Source of the DNA: Alphaproteobacteria bacterium
GTDB lineage: Bacteria; Pseudomonadota; Alphaproteobacteria; RF32; CAG-239
Assembly: GCA_017626035.1 (NCBI GenBank)
Contig: JAGAJR010000026.1
Span: forward strand, 1 to 64,000
Direction: 5' to 3'
Length of the DNA: 64,000 bases
The translations under genes and the position numbers were made by a program. The notes under the pieces are model-generated. The model searched no databases. It was not told the origin of the DNA and worked only from the letters and a program-made list of their open reading frames with translations. Shown here piece by piece: positions 44,548 through 53,741 of the stretch (within the stretch, counting starts at the first letter, position 1; every line of letters starts with the position of its first letter).

Positions 44548-46815
44548 ATGGAAAAGGAACTTTTGGCTCCGGCCGGAGATATTGAAGCGGGATATGCGGC
44601 CCTTTATTATGGGGCGGATGCGGTTTATTTGGGATTGCAGAAGTTTTCAGCCCGGGCGACGGCAGCAAATTTTTCGGAAGAAAATTTAAATGAATTTGTC
44701 GGTTATGCCCATTCTCTGGGGCGGAAAGTCTTTGTTGCCGTTAATACGCTGGTTCAGGAGGATGAACTTCCGTCTTTGCTTGAGCAATTGGATATTTGTT
44801 CGCGGTGCGGTGTTGACGCGGTGATTATTCAGGATTTGGGGGTGGCACGGATTGTGCGGGAACAATATCCGGAACTTGAGATGCACGCCAGCACGCAAAT
44901 GGCCGTTCACAACAAGGAAGGGGCTTTAACTCTGCAAAAACTCGGCTTTTCCCGCGTGGTGGTGGCCAGAGAACTTACGCTGCCGGAAATTAAAGAAATT
45001 GCCGAGATTCCGAATTTGGAAACCGAAGCCTTTATTCACGGAGCCTTGTGTTATTCTTACAGCGGTTTATGTATGTTTTCTTCCGTGGAGAGCGGCAAAA
45101 GTGCCAATCGGGGAAAATGTCTGTATCCGTGCCGTTCCTGCTTTAAGAGCGAAGAAGGGGAGAAACATTTCTTTTCCATGAAGGATATGGCGTTGCAGGC
45201 AGACGTTTTAAAAATGCCGGTTACTTCTCTGAAAATTGAAGGCCGGAAAAAGACGGCTTTGTATGTGGCGGCGGTAACGGATTATTATCGGCGGATTTTA
45301 GACGGGAAAGGAGCCGATGTTTCCAGAGAAGAGAATATCAAGCAGATTTTCTCCCGTCCGTGGTGCGAGTTTCATTTCAAAGGGCGGGACAAAAATGTCA
45401 TCGACCGGGATTTTGTCGGACATCGGGGATTGTTTATCGGAAAAATCGAACAGGTTGACAAGAAAAAGCTCCTCTTTACGCCGAAGAACACAATCGCCCG
45501 CTATGACGGTATTCAGATTGATGTTGACGGAGAAGAAAAACCGTTCGGATTTTCGGTGCAGGGATTGCGGGTAAACGGCAAAAACGTATATGAAGCCAAA
45601 GCCGGTGAGAAAGTCGAAGTGTTTCTGCCGCCGAAAACGCCTTTTTTGAAGAAAGGGCAAAATGTTTATTTGGCTTCGTCCACACAGGTTAAAGCCGCTT
45701 ATAAATATGAAAAACCGAAAAGCGGAGAGTTTAAGCAGCGGACGGGAATTGACGTCGAAGTTGTGATTGAGGCAAACAAGGTCAAAGCCGGCTGCGGAAA
45801 GTATGACGCCGTTGCTGCCGGAAAATGGGATAAGGCGGAACAGCCGGAGAAGGTTGCCGAGACCGTCAAAAAATCTTTTGCAAAAACCGGAGATACGCCG
45901 TTTGAACTGAGGAAACTGAATGTTGAAAACAAAGGCGGATATTTTGTTCCGGTGTCGGTGCTGAACGAATTGCGGCGGGAACTGTATGCTAAAATTGAAG
46001 TTTCGGGGAAAGTTTCTGCTCTTCCGGAACAGCCGGCAGAACGGAAATGCGGCAAAGCGGGATGGATTGTCAGAACGGATAAGGCAGATTGTTTGACGTT
46101 GATTGATTTGTCTGATGTGGCGGAAGTTGTTTATCTGCTTTCGGAAGAGAGCCGTGCGGAGGATTTGTCTTCTTTGCCGAAAGGAAAGGTTCGATTGTCT
46201 CTTCCTGCGGTTTGCAGGCAGCCGGAAAAATTTCGAAACGCTATTAATGATTTTCTGGCCAAAGGTTACAAAAAATGGGAAGCCGCCAACTATTGGGCTT
46301 TGAATGTTCTTCCTGAATTCGGAATTGATTTGAGTTTTGACTATTCGCTTTATATGATGAACACGCAGGCGGTGGAGATGGCCCGGGAGATGAGAGCTTC
46401 GCGGGTAACGATTTCGCCGGAAGACACTTTGGAAAATGTGAAAAAACTGGCAAGAAATTCCGTGCTTCCGGTTTGCTTTGACGTATATCAGGACGTGCCG
46501 TTGTTTACAAGTGCCGCTTGTATCCGCAGCAATCCGTGCAAGTCGTGCCCTCGGGGAGAAAAATGGATTGATTTGTCAAAAAGCGGGAAAGCTTATCAGG
46601 CTTTATCCAAAAACTGCCAGACAATGTTGTTTGCCGGAGAACCTTTGTGTTTTGCCCGGGAGGCTGCGGCGATTAAAGCTGATTATTATCGGGTCAGCTT
46701 TGTTTATAAAACATATTCTCCGGAACAAGCTTTGAAAATTTGGAAAAAAGTCCGTTCTTTTGAAGATGTTGACGGCTACCGGAAAGCCAATTTGGAAAGA
46801 AGCGGGATTTTCTAG
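44548..46815 (+). CDS. U32-family protein, RlhA-like (probable 23S rRNA hydroxylation factor)
   Basis: A 755-residue member of the peptidase U32 family. The N-terminal TIM-barrel-like part is LLAPAGDIEAGYAALYYGADAVYLG...FSARA, then EAFIHGALCYSYSGLCMFSS and GKCLYPCRSCF with the U32 cysteines. The middle part resembles DUF3656. C-terminal Cys groups (CIRSNPCKSCPRG) may bind Fe-S. E. coli RlhA, a 23S rRNA C2501 hydroxylation factor, has the same layout. The exact paralogue (RlhA, TrhP, UbiU/V) cannot be fixed from sequence reading, but the long C-terminal extension favours RlhA. Confidence 0.8.
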   Translation: MEKELLAPAGDIEAGYAALYYGADAVYLGLQKFSARATAANFSEENLNEFVGYAHSLGRKVFVAVNTLVQEDELPSLLEQLDICSRCGVDAVIIQDLGVARIVREQYPELEMHASTQMAVHNKEGALTLQKLGFSRVVVARELTLPEIKEIAEIPNLETEAFIHGALCYSYSGLCMFSSVESGKSANRGKCLYPCRSCFKSEEGEKHFFSMKDMALQADVLKMPVTSLKIEGRKKTALYVAAVTDYYRRILDGKGADVSREENIKQIFSRPWCEFHFKGRDKNVIDRDFVGHRGLFIGKIEQVDKKKLLFTPKNTIARYDGIQIDVDGEEKPFGFSVQGLRVNGKNVYEAKAGEKVEVFLPPKTPFLKKGQNVYLASSTQVKAAYKYEKPKSGEFKQRTGIDVEVVIEANKVKAGCGKYDAVAAGKWDKAEQPEKVAETVKKSFAKTGDTPFELRKLNVENKGGYFVPVSVLNELRRELYAKIEVSGKVSALPEQPAERKCGKAGWIVRTDKADCLTLIDLSDVAEVVYLLSEESRAEDLSSLPKGKVRLSLPAVCRQPEKFRNAINDFLAKGYKKWEAANYWALNVLPEFGIDLSFDYSLYMMNTQAVEMAREMRASRVTISPEDTLENVKKLARNSVLPVCFDVYQDVPLFTSAACIRSNPCKSCPRGEKWIDLSKSGKAYQALSKNCQTMLFAGEPLCFAREAAAIKADYYRVSFVYKTYSPEQALKIWKKVRSFEDVDGYRKANLERSGIF

Positions 46816-46820
46816 TTTGT

Positions 46821-46862
46821 TTTGTCAATATTCTTGACAAATATGACAAACAGAGGTATCGT
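46821..46862 (+). promoter_or_regulatory. Promoter overlapped by a TTTGTCAA inverted repeat
   Basis: TTTGTCAA-TATTC-TTGACAAA is a perfect 8-bp inverted repeat. Its right half is the -35 TTGACA of a promoter with 17-bp spacer and TATCGT as -10, 32 bp before the PcfJ/LRR gene. A further TGACAAA follows at 46844. This looks like an operator for a dimeric repressor. Confidence 0.5.
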
Positions 46863-46894
46863 CCGAGTAATTTTTTGAAAAAGAGATTTACGGG

Positions 46895-49519
46895 ATGATT
46901 ATCGCCAATTATCTGGAATATATTTACGTTATTCGCGAATTGTTTGATGTTTCGGTGTGGGATAAAGCCAACAAATATGTTCATGAGGCGGATAAAAACA
47001 AGTTTAAGGACAATAAGGAACGTATTGCCCTGCAATCGGATATTGCCGGGCTGCAGCAGGAAATTACCCGTTTGCGGGAAGAAATGAAGGCCGCGGAAGA
47101 TAAAAAGTCTACGGGGGTTAAATTTGCCGAAGTAAAGAAGAAAAAGCAAGAATTGGTGCTTAAACTGAAAGCGTTGACGGATAATAACCGTTTTAACAAG
47201 TTGGACAGTGAAACCAAAAGCTGTTTGTGTGCCTCTTATCTGCTGCAAAAATATCTGACTTCCGAGTTGGCGAAATCGTCAGCTTTGGTGAAAGGTAAAA
47301 TTTCAGAGAACAGTATCTTTCTTGCTGCCGCAAAATTCAAAAATTCGATATTTTATCAGGAAGCAGAGCATATTTGCGATTTTGTGGCCTCTTATATTGA
47401 ACGTTATCCGGATAAGGTAAAAACGCCGGGGTATTTCAAAACTTTATTGGGTAAAAACGCAAAATGGAACGATGTTTATCTGAAAGCGGAAGAATATTTT
47501 GCGAAATGGCGGAATGAGGATATTTCTGATCCGGATGCGTCGGAGATGATTAGAAAAAGCCGGGACGGTGTCAGCGTGGTTAAAACGTATCCGAAGACAG
47601 GGCTGCAAATTGTCCGTTTGCTTACGCCGGAAGCCTTGGATTATGAAGGCAAGAGGATGGGGCATTGTGTGGGCGGCGGAAGTTATGATGCCGGTCTTAA
47701 AAACGGAAGTTCCGAATTTTACTCAATCAGAGATCTGAACAATGAGGAATGGCGTCCTCATGTTACAATTCAGTTTTCGGACGGAAAGATTAAGCAGATT
47801 AAAGGCCGCAAAGACAGAATGGTTGTGTCCCGCTATATTAACGAAGCTCGAGATTTTGCCGCTGTTTTGCTGGGATGTGAAAGTTTGGACGGTATTGATA
47901 CCTCAAGAATTTCCGATTGGAGGAACATCGGGTATTTTACGGATGTTGACGGCAAGCTTTGCGATGTTTATCATCAGGGTTTGCAGAACAGGGTTTTTAA
48001 TGAGCTTGAATTGTATGGTGAGGATTTTCGCAAAATAAAAGATGTCGGCAATGTAGAGATTGGGACGTTAACGTTAAAAGGAGAGGTCGGGCAAGAAACG
48101 CTCGACAAGGTTGCCCAGCTGAAATCTCTGCGAAAATTGAAAATGAAAGACGCTAAATTTCAAGGCACTAATGTTTTGGATTTTTCCCGGATAGTTTGGA
48201 ACGGGCAATGTATAAAGAAAACCCATTTTGAGCCAAATCGCCTTCTGTTAAATGTTCCGCTCGGGTTGCAGGCTGTTCAATTTGAAGAGAGCAAAGGGGT
48301 TGTTATTGATTTGTCTTCTCAAAATATGGAGGGGATTGAACAGGTTATTTTTAATGAAAATATTAATGAAATCCGTTTGGGAGCCGGTTCGCAAAGCATT
48401 TTGGAAAATATGGATTTTTCGAAATATAAAAACCTGAGGTCGCTTTATCTTAAAGAAGTAGAACTCAAAGGGGCAAATTTCTTTGACGATTTAAAAAATT
48501 TGGAACAGCTTTCACTGAACAAAGTTACTTTTTCCGATGTTTCCCGTTTTGTATTGAGTGATTTTGAAAATTTAAGAAAAGTTGATCTCGACAATTCAGA
48601 TTTGTCAGGAATAGAGGTTTTGGATTTGGATGCTCCGAATATTGAACAATTGGGGCTGGATCTTGTTGTTTTGGGGCAGAACAGGGCTGTTGTTTTTGAA
48701 AAGAACAAAAAACTCAAACATTTGAACCTTTGTTATGTAACGGCGGATTTAACACGGTTGAGAATGCCAGATTCTTTACTTGAAGTTCACTTGCAACAAA
48801 ACGATAATTTTAGTTCCCTTATTCGTTTTGACAATTGCCATCAGATGAAAAAAGTAACGCTCGGATGGGGAGCCAGATTGGATAATCTGAGATTGGAAGA
48901 CCGTTTGCCGGCAAGTATGGAAGAGTTTTTTGCTTTGAAAATGGTGGATAATTTGGCGACAAAAATTGATCTCAGACGGTTTAATCATCTCAAAAAATTT
49001 GAGGTAATTGATTGGTGTATTCCGGCTGTTAAAGAGGTTCATTTTCCGGAAAGTGTGGAAGAAGTGAAAGTAAACGGTGGAAGTGCCGAAGCTTTGGAAG
49101 TGTTGGATTTTGAGAAAAATACGGCATTATCAAATGTTGTTATTTCCCTTTTTAGCACGAACAAACTTCGCGGATTAAAAGTCAATAAAAATCTTGAGTA
49201 CTTAAATTTGATGGGGATGAACTTTGGAGAAACGGAGGTTTTGGATTTAAGCCATTGCCATAAGTTATCATCCTTGCATTTTCAGTCCTGTAAATTTCCT
49301 AAACTGAAAAAGCTGCTTCTGCCTGCTTCAATTGAAAATTGTGATTTAACCAGAGGGAATAAATGTTCGGAAAATTTGGAAATTTCGGTTGAAGAGGGAA
49401 TAAATCCGGATGTTTTGGAAAAAATAACAGACAGTTTCGGAAATAATGTTGTTTATCGTCCGAAAAAGTCGTTGTTGCCGGTTTTGTTTAAGGCGAAATC
49501 ATCTTCCAATCTCCTCTGA
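46895..49519 (+). CDS. PcfJ-like domain protein with leucine-rich repeats
   Basis: 874 residues in three parts. A helical, partly coiled-coil N-terminus (about 40-110, Lys/Glu-rich) leads to a PcfJ-like domain at about 210-330 with GKRMGHCVGGGSYDAG and HVTIQFSDGKIKQIKGRKD. This domain is otherwise met in PcfJ proteins of conjugative plasmids. From about 370 to the end, irregular leucine-rich segments repeat (LRSLYLKEVELKGANF, LRKVDLDNSDLSGIE, LKHLNLCYV), likely forming a solenoid. There is no signal peptide or helix that would take it to the envelope. A single gene with its own operator-like promoter and terminator. Function unknown; mobile-element or conflict-system origin is possible. Confidence 0.7.
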   Translation: MIIANYLEYIYVIRELFDVSVWDKANKYVHEADKNKFKDNKERIALQSDIAGLQQEITRLREEMKAAEDKKSTGVKFAEVKKKKQELVLKLKALTDNNRFNKLDSETKSCLCASYLLQKYLTSELAKSSALVKGKISENSIFLAAAKFKNSIFYQEAEHICDFVASYIERYPDKVKTPGYFKTLLGKNAKWNDVYLKAEEYFAKWRNEDISDPDASEMIRKSRDGVSVVKTYPKTGLQIVRLLTPEALDYEGKRMGHCVGGGSYDAGLKNGSSEFYSIRDLNNEEWRPHVTIQFSDGKIKQIKGRKDRMVVSRYINEARDFAAVLLGCESLDGIDTSRISDWRNIGYFTDVDGKLCDVYHQGLQNRVFNELELYGEDFRKIKDVGNVEIGTLTLKGEVGQETLDKVAQLKSLRKLKMKDAKFQGTNVLDFSRIVWNGQCIKKTHFEPNRLLLNVPLGLQAVQFEESKGVVIDLSSQNMEGIEQVIFNENINEIRLGAGSQSILENMDFSKYKNLRSLYLKEVELKGANFFDDLKNLEQLSLNKVTFSDVSRFVLSDFENLRKVDLDNSDLSGIEVLDLDAPNIEQLGLDLVVLGQNRAVVFEKNKKLKHLNLCYVTADLTRLRMPDSLLEVHLQQNDNFSSLIRFDNCHQMKKVTLGWGARLDNLRLEDRLPASMEEFFALKMVDNLATKIDLRRFNHLKKFEVIDWCIPAVKEVHFPESVEEVKVNGGSAEALEVLDFEKNTALSNVVISLFSTNKLRGLKVNKNLEYLNLMGMNFGETEVLDLSHCHKLSSLHFQSCKFPKLKKLLLPASIENCDLTRGNKCSENLEISVEEGINPDVLEKITDSFGNNVVYRPKKSLLPVLFKAKSSSNLL

Positions 49520-49546
49520 TGCTTTCAGGGGATTTTTTTTGTTTTT
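49509..49546 (+). terminator. Terminator of the PcfJ/LRR gene
   Basis: AATC-CC-CTGA...TCAGGGGATT stem with mismatches, followed by eight T. Confidence 0.65.
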
Positions 49547-49607
49547 TTAGTGAATAATTTAAGTTTAGGCGTTAAATTTTCAGTAAAATAATTTTGTGGA
49601 AACGGAT

Positions 49608-50831
49608 ATGCAGAAATTAGAAAAAGTTTTGGAAACTTACGGCGTTAAAGGCAAAATCGCCGCTATTCACGAAGGCCCTCTGGTTCGGCAAATTGAATTT
49701 CAGCCGGAAACAGGAACGAAAATAAAAAGTATTACGGCGGTTTTGGATGATGTTGCCAGAGAAATCGGCGTGTCTTCTCTGCGGGTTGAACCGATAGAGG
49801 GGAGCAGCAATATCGGTTTTGAGGTTCCTGCGGATGAGATGAAAACGGTGGATTTTGCTTCGGTTTTGGAAAAAGACGAGTTTAAATCCGCTAAAGGAGC
49901 CTTACCGCTTTGCCTGGGCGTGGATATTCGCGGGGTGCCGGTTATTGCCGATTTGGCCAAAATGCCGCATTTGCTGGTGGCTGGAACAACCGGTTCCGGA
50001 AAATCCGTCGGACTGAATACATTTATTTTATCCTTGATTAAAAAGCTGAAACCGGCTGATTTGAAGTTTGTTTTAATTGATCCGAAACGGATAGAATTCA
50101 TTATTTACAATCATCTGAAATATTTGCTTCTGCCGGTTGTAACCGAGATGTCGCAGGCGTCTTCCGTGTTGGCGTATCTGGTTGAAGAAATGGAACGCCG
50201 CTATTCGCTGTTTGAGGAAAGCATGACCAAGAATATTGCCGAATATAATGAGGAAGCAGGGCATTTGCCGTATATTGTCTGTGTGGTTGACGAATTTGCC
50301 GACCTGATGGCTTATGACAAGAGCGTGGATAAGTCTATTCAGCGTCTGGCACAGAAAGCCCGTGCCGCCGGAATACATATTATTCTGGCCACGCAGCGGC
50401 CGTCAGTAGATGTGGTAACAGGGGTTTTGAAGGCAAATTTCCCGACCCGGTTATCTTATAAAGTGGCAAGTTCGGCTGATTCCAGAACTATTTTGGATGT
50501 TTCGGGGGCAGAAAAGCTTCTGGGCCGCGGCGATGCTTTGTTTTTGTCGGCGACGGGTGATTTGAAACGTGTTCACGGAGCCTATATGCCGGATAAGGAA
50601 ATTGCCGAAATGTTGGAACCGTGGCGGGGGGAAGTTAAGGCTCCGAAACTTCCCGAAAAAAATCTTCCTCAGAAAGAGAATGTTTCCGTATCCGAGAAAA
50701 AAGGCAAGGGCTTTTTCAGAACTATTTGGGATTTTTGGGTTTCTTTGCGGCAAAAAGACAAGAAAGTGATTGTTGCCGCAATTATGTATTTTATTAATTT
50801 GGTTGTCGGCAGCCGGAAGAAAAGGAGATAA
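49608..50831 (+). CDS. Minimal FtsK/SpoIIIE-type DNA translocase with C-terminal hydrophobic tail
   Basis: 407 residues. The alpha/beta translocase core of FtsK is complete: the alpha-domain start, Walker A LVAGTTGSGKSVGLN, Walker B IVCVVDEFADLM, and the ATQRPSVDVVTGVLKANFP block. Missing are the N-terminal four-helix membrane domain, the linker and the C-terminal gamma winged-helix that reads KOPS. Instead a short basic/hydrophobic C-terminus (KKVIVAAIMYFINLVVGSRKKRR: one membrane-length stretch flanked by K/R) could tail-anchor it. The GTG at 49596 is an alternative start. Three co-directional genes follow closely, so it heads a small operon. Probably a plasmid- or element-type DNA pump rather than the division FtsK. 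Confidence 0.82.
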   Translation: MQKLEKVLETYGVKGKIAAIHEGPLVRQIEFQPETGTKIKSITAVLDDVAREIGVSSLRVEPIEGSSNIGFEVPADEMKTVDFASVLEKDEFKSAKGALPLCLGVDIRGVPVIADLAKMPHLLVAGTTGSGKSVGLNTFILSLIKKLKPADLKFVLIDPKRIEFIIYNHLKYLLLPVVTEMSQASSVLAYLVEEMERRYSLFEESMTKNIAEYNEEAGHLPYIVCVVDEFADLMAYDKSVDKSIQRLAQKARAAGIHIILATQRPSVDVVTGVLKANFPTRLSYKVASSADSRTILDVSGAEKLLGRGDALFLSATGDLKRVHGAYMPDKEIAEMLEPWRGEVKAPKLPEKNLPQKENVSVSEKKGKGFFRTIWDFWVSLRQKDKKVIVAAIMYFINLVVGSRKKRR

Positions 50832-50834
50832 GCA

Positions 50835-51131
50835 ATGCATTTGGTAATTTTGGCTTTGGTGATTTATGCCGTTTTTGCGGAATGGCGGATTTCCGTTCTC
50901 AAAAAAAGGGCAGACGGGTTGGAACGGAATTTATCCAAACTGAAAAAGGACAAAACAATCTGGTATTCTGGCGTTTTGCCGAAAGCCGGGGATTTATGTC
51001 TGTTTCAGGAAAACAGCGGAGAATATGTCATTTCCAAATTATCCGACAAACGCTGGCAGAAAAAAGACGGCAGCGTGGATTTCGGAAAAATCAAACGGTG
51101 GGCAGCAATTAAGGATTTAGAGAATATTTAA
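50835..51131 (+). CDS. Small membrane-anchored protein, 98 aa
   Basis: One N-terminal transmembrane helix (HLVILALVIYAVFAEW), then a short coiled-coil-like stretch (KKRADGLERNLSKLKKDK) and a beta-rich C-terminal domain (GDLCLFQENSGEYVISKLSDKRW). Not recognised. The start is 3 nt after the FtsK-like stop, so the two are translated together; a structural partner of the tail-anchored motor is a reasonable guess only. Confidence 0.7.
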   Translation: MHLVILALVIYAVFAEWRISVLKKRADGLERNLSKLKKDKTIWYSGVLPKAGDLCLFQENSGEYVISKLSDKRWQKKDGSVDFGKIKRWAAIKDLENI

Positions 51132-51141
51132 GGAGAAGTTT

Positions 51142-51930
51142 ATGCAGAAACTGGGAATTAAAATCTGGTCAAGAGACGTTCTTAAAAACAGGGCTTTTTT
51201 TGATGAAACGGTAAAAGCCGCCAAGGAAGGTTTGTTTGAATATATTGAGTTGTTTGCGTTTCCGAATTCTTATGACGACACTTGCGATGTTATCAGGAAG
51301 GAAATGAGCGGAACAAAGGTGATTATCCATAATTCCCATAGTGCCTACGGGTTTGATACCGGAGATAAAAATCGCTTGGAAAGCAATTTGCGTGATGTGA
51401 ATGATTCCAAAAAGTTTGCCGATATGCTGAAGGCGGAAATGATTATTGTTCACACGGGCTGCGGCGATCATCCCGAAAATTTGGAGGAAACTGTTCGCCA
51501 GTTTAAGATTTTTAACGATAAACGAATTGCAGTGGAAAATATGCCGTATTTGTGCAGTGTGAGCAAAAAAGTTTTGCACGGAACATCGCCTGAGCAGATT
51601 GAAAGCATAAAGAAAGAAACCGGCTGCAAGTTCTGTCTGGATTTTTCGCATGCGACTTGTGCCGCCAACTATTATAAAAAGGATGTTATGTCTGAAATCA
51701 AGCGTTTTCAGAAACTGCATCCGGATATGTATCATATTTGCGACGGTTTTAAGGATGAAATTAATGACAAACATTTGCATTTTGGCGAAGGAAATTATGA
51801 CTTGTCGTATTTCGTTAATGAAATTATCAGCGATGACACATTTGTTACCATGGAAACGGGATATACGCCGCCGGTTGATATTCAGCCGTGGATTAAAGAC
51901 CGGAATTATTTCCGCAGTCTGAAGAAATAA
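51142..51930 (+). CDS. TIM-barrel sugar-phosphate isomerase/epimerase-like protein
   Basis: A 262-residue protein of the xylose-isomerase-like TIM-barrel superfamily (AP endonuclease family 2). The strands carry expected metal-ligand candidates: KVIIHNSHSAYG, MIIVHTGCGDHPENL, IAVENMPY, KFCLDFSHATCAANYY, HICDGF and VTMETGYTP. It may act on sugars or, like EndoIV, on abasic DNA; the substrate is undetermined. It is 10 nt after the small membrane protein and convergent with the sirtuin gene. Confidence 0.75.
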   Translation: MQKLGIKIWSRDVLKNRAFFDETVKAAKEGLFEYIELFAFPNSYDDTCDVIRKEMSGTKVIIHNSHSAYGFDTGDKNRLESNLRDVNDSKKFADMLKAEMIIVHTGCGDHPENLEETVRQFKIFNDKRIAVENMPYLCSVSKKVLHGTSPEQIESIKKETGCKFCLDFSHATCAANYYKKDVMSEIKRFQKLHPDMYHICDGFKDEINDKHLHFGEGNYDLSYFVNEIISDDTFVTMETGYTPPVDIQPWIKDRNYFRSLKK

Positions 51931-51931
51931 T

Positions 51932-52642
51932 TTATCCTTTAATCAGTTGTTCCACATATTGCGGAAAAGTCTCTCCGGCTTTTCCATAAACGTGTTTGTC
52001 AAACAGGTAGTTGTTATTGGTTGTTTCCAGAGTAAACTCTATGGTGTCTGCTCCATAGTATTTTGCGGTTTGCACAAATCCGGCGGCTGGGTAAACCACG
52101 CCGGAAGTTCCGATAGAAATGAACAATCCGCATTGGCGGAGCAAGGGTTCTACCTTGTCCATATACAGCAGGTTTTCTCCAAAGAAAACAATATTGGGTT
52201 TCATCATTCCCATGACTTCGCAGTGAGGGCAGATGGTTTCCGTATCGACATCTCCGAAAGTTTCCAAAATGTGTCCGCAGTTCAGGCAGACGGCTTGGTT
52301 GATTTGTCCGTGGATATGGTAGACGTTCTTGTTACCGGCTTTTTCGTGAAGAGTGTCGACATTTTGAGTTACGACGCTGATATTGGCGGCAGGATATTCT
52401 TTTTGCAATTTGGTAATGGCCAAATGGGCGGGATTGGGTTTGGCTTTTTGGATTTCTTTTTTCAGATCATTGTAAAAATCATGTACCAAAGCTGGATTGC
52501 GTTGAAATCCTTCAATCGTGGCAACATCTTCAACCCGATGGTTGTTCCAGAGGCCGTTGGAACTGCGAAAAGTGGCTAATCCGGACTCTGCGGAAATTCC
52601 TGCCCCGGTCAGAATTAAGATGTTTTGATATTTTGATGACAT
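51932..52642 (-). CDS. cobB: NAD-dependent protein deacylase (Sir2 family)
   Basis: 236 residues. The NAD pocket shows ILTGAGISAESGLATFRSSNGLW, then VVTQNVDTLHEKAG, the catalytic His in YHIHGQIN, and a Cys4 zinc site (CLNCG...CPHC). The class is the bacterial SIR2 typified by CobB. Frames stay open 63 nt upstream, but AAGGACTGAAG directly before the ATG at 52642 and the conserved N-terminus support this start. The gene name is by family similarity. Confidence 0.92.
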   Translation of the reverse strand: MSSKYQNILILTGAGISAESGLATFRSSNGLWNNHRVEDVATIEGFQRNPALVHDFYNDLKKEIQKAKPNPAHLAITKLQKEYPAANISVVTQNVDTLHEKAGNKNVYHIHGQINQAVCLNCGHILETFGDVDTETICPHCEVMGMMKPNIVFFGENLLYMDKVEPLLRQCGLFISIGTSGVVYPAAGFVQTAKYYGADTIEFTLETTNNNYLFDKHVYGKAGETFPQYVEQLIKG

Positions 52643-52807
52643 CTTCAGTCCTTTTGTTTTGTAAAATATTTGCTTTACCGTAGAAGATTGTGCGTTAAGA
52701 TGCAACTTTAAAATTTTTTATATTTTTCTTTTGTGTTTTTGACAAAATTATTGTAACATTTAGTCATAAACATAAAATTTACCCAATGAGGCAAAAGGAG
52801 ATTTCAT

Positions 52808-53602
52808 ATGTCGAGTATCGCTGAAAAAATAAAAAAGATGAAAGGTATTTTCGGGGCAAAGAAAAGTTTTGAAGAAGTATCTTCAGAATTTTCTGCTCTG
52901 CGTAAACAAGTGTATGAAGAGCTTCGCACTCAAAATAAACATTGGTTACCGGAAAACCGTATTGTTGCGTATGAATCGGAATTGACTCCTTTTGTAAAAA
53001 AATATCCTGAAATTGCTGAAAAATTGACCGCTGCCGATATCTCTCCTGACGATTCATTTGCTTTGGTTAGAGGTATGGTCGGTGCAATGAAAGAAAATCC
53101 TGAATTGAGCGAAACTTTTCTTCCCAGAATGGCCGAATGGACAAAGACGAACAAAACCCATGGCCTTTGGACACGGGGTTTGGATGAATTTGTGAAATCA
53201 AATCCGAATAAAGCAAAAGATATGTTACCTCTTTTGGAGGTTATCTCTAATAATCCGCCTAAAAGTTATAATCAGAAGTCTACAAAAGAGGCTAATAGGG
53301 GTTTAGCTTGGGATGCCAGAGAAAATACAAAAGATTATTTTCTATTGGCTGAGGCTGTTGTTACCGTCCAACCTGCTCTTGCTGATAAGGTTGACGCAAT
53401 GGTCGGAAAATTTAAAAAGCAGGTATCAATTTTGGATGCGATTTCCGTTGATGGTAAATTCAATGGCGGCAAAATCAGCGAAAGAACGCCGAAAGATTGG
53501 ACTTATTATCATGACCGTTATATGAAGGCTCATGTGGAAGCGAAAAAGAATAATATGAAAAAAATGGCAGCTTTCAAACAACAAGACAGTCATAACATCT
53601 AA
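52808..53602 (+). CDS. Hypothetical soluble helical protein, 264 aa
   Basis: Not recognised. Mainly alpha-helical with repeating segments of about 40 residues that each end near a Pro/Asn turn (PEIAEKLTAADISPD, NPELSETFLPRM, SNPNKAKDMLPLLE), perhaps a HEAT-like solenoid. A Lys-rich C-terminus ends KKNNMKKMAAF. No signal peptide. AAAAGGAGA lies 8 nt before the ATG. Single gene with a terminator. Confidence 0.7.
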   Translation: MSSIAEKIKKMKGIFGAKKSFEEVSSEFSALRKQVYEELRTQNKHWLPENRIVAYESELTPFVKKYPEIAEKLTAADISPDDSFALVRGMVGAMKENPELSETFLPRMAEWTKTNKTHGLWTRGLDEFVKSNPNKAKDMLPLLEVISNNPPKSYNQKSTKEANRGLAWDARENTKDYFLLAEAVVTVQPALADKVDAMVGKFKKQVSILDAISVDGKFNGGKISERTPKDWTYYHDRYMKAHVEAKKNNMKKMAAFKQQDSHNI

Positions 53603-53631
53603 ATTTGCAGTCAATTTTTTATTAAGTAAGT

Positions 53632-53668
53632 ATCCCTGTTTTCTGTTGAGAAGGCAGGGATTTTTTTT
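53632..53668 (+). terminator. Terminator after the helical protein gene
   Basis: ATCCCTG pairs with CAGGGAT and is followed by eight T. Confidence 0.8.
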
Positions 53669-53741
53669 CTGTAAAATATTTGACGAAAATTCGGTTCTAT
53701 GGTATACTAAAAATCTGAATATTAAATACAATAGATAAAAT

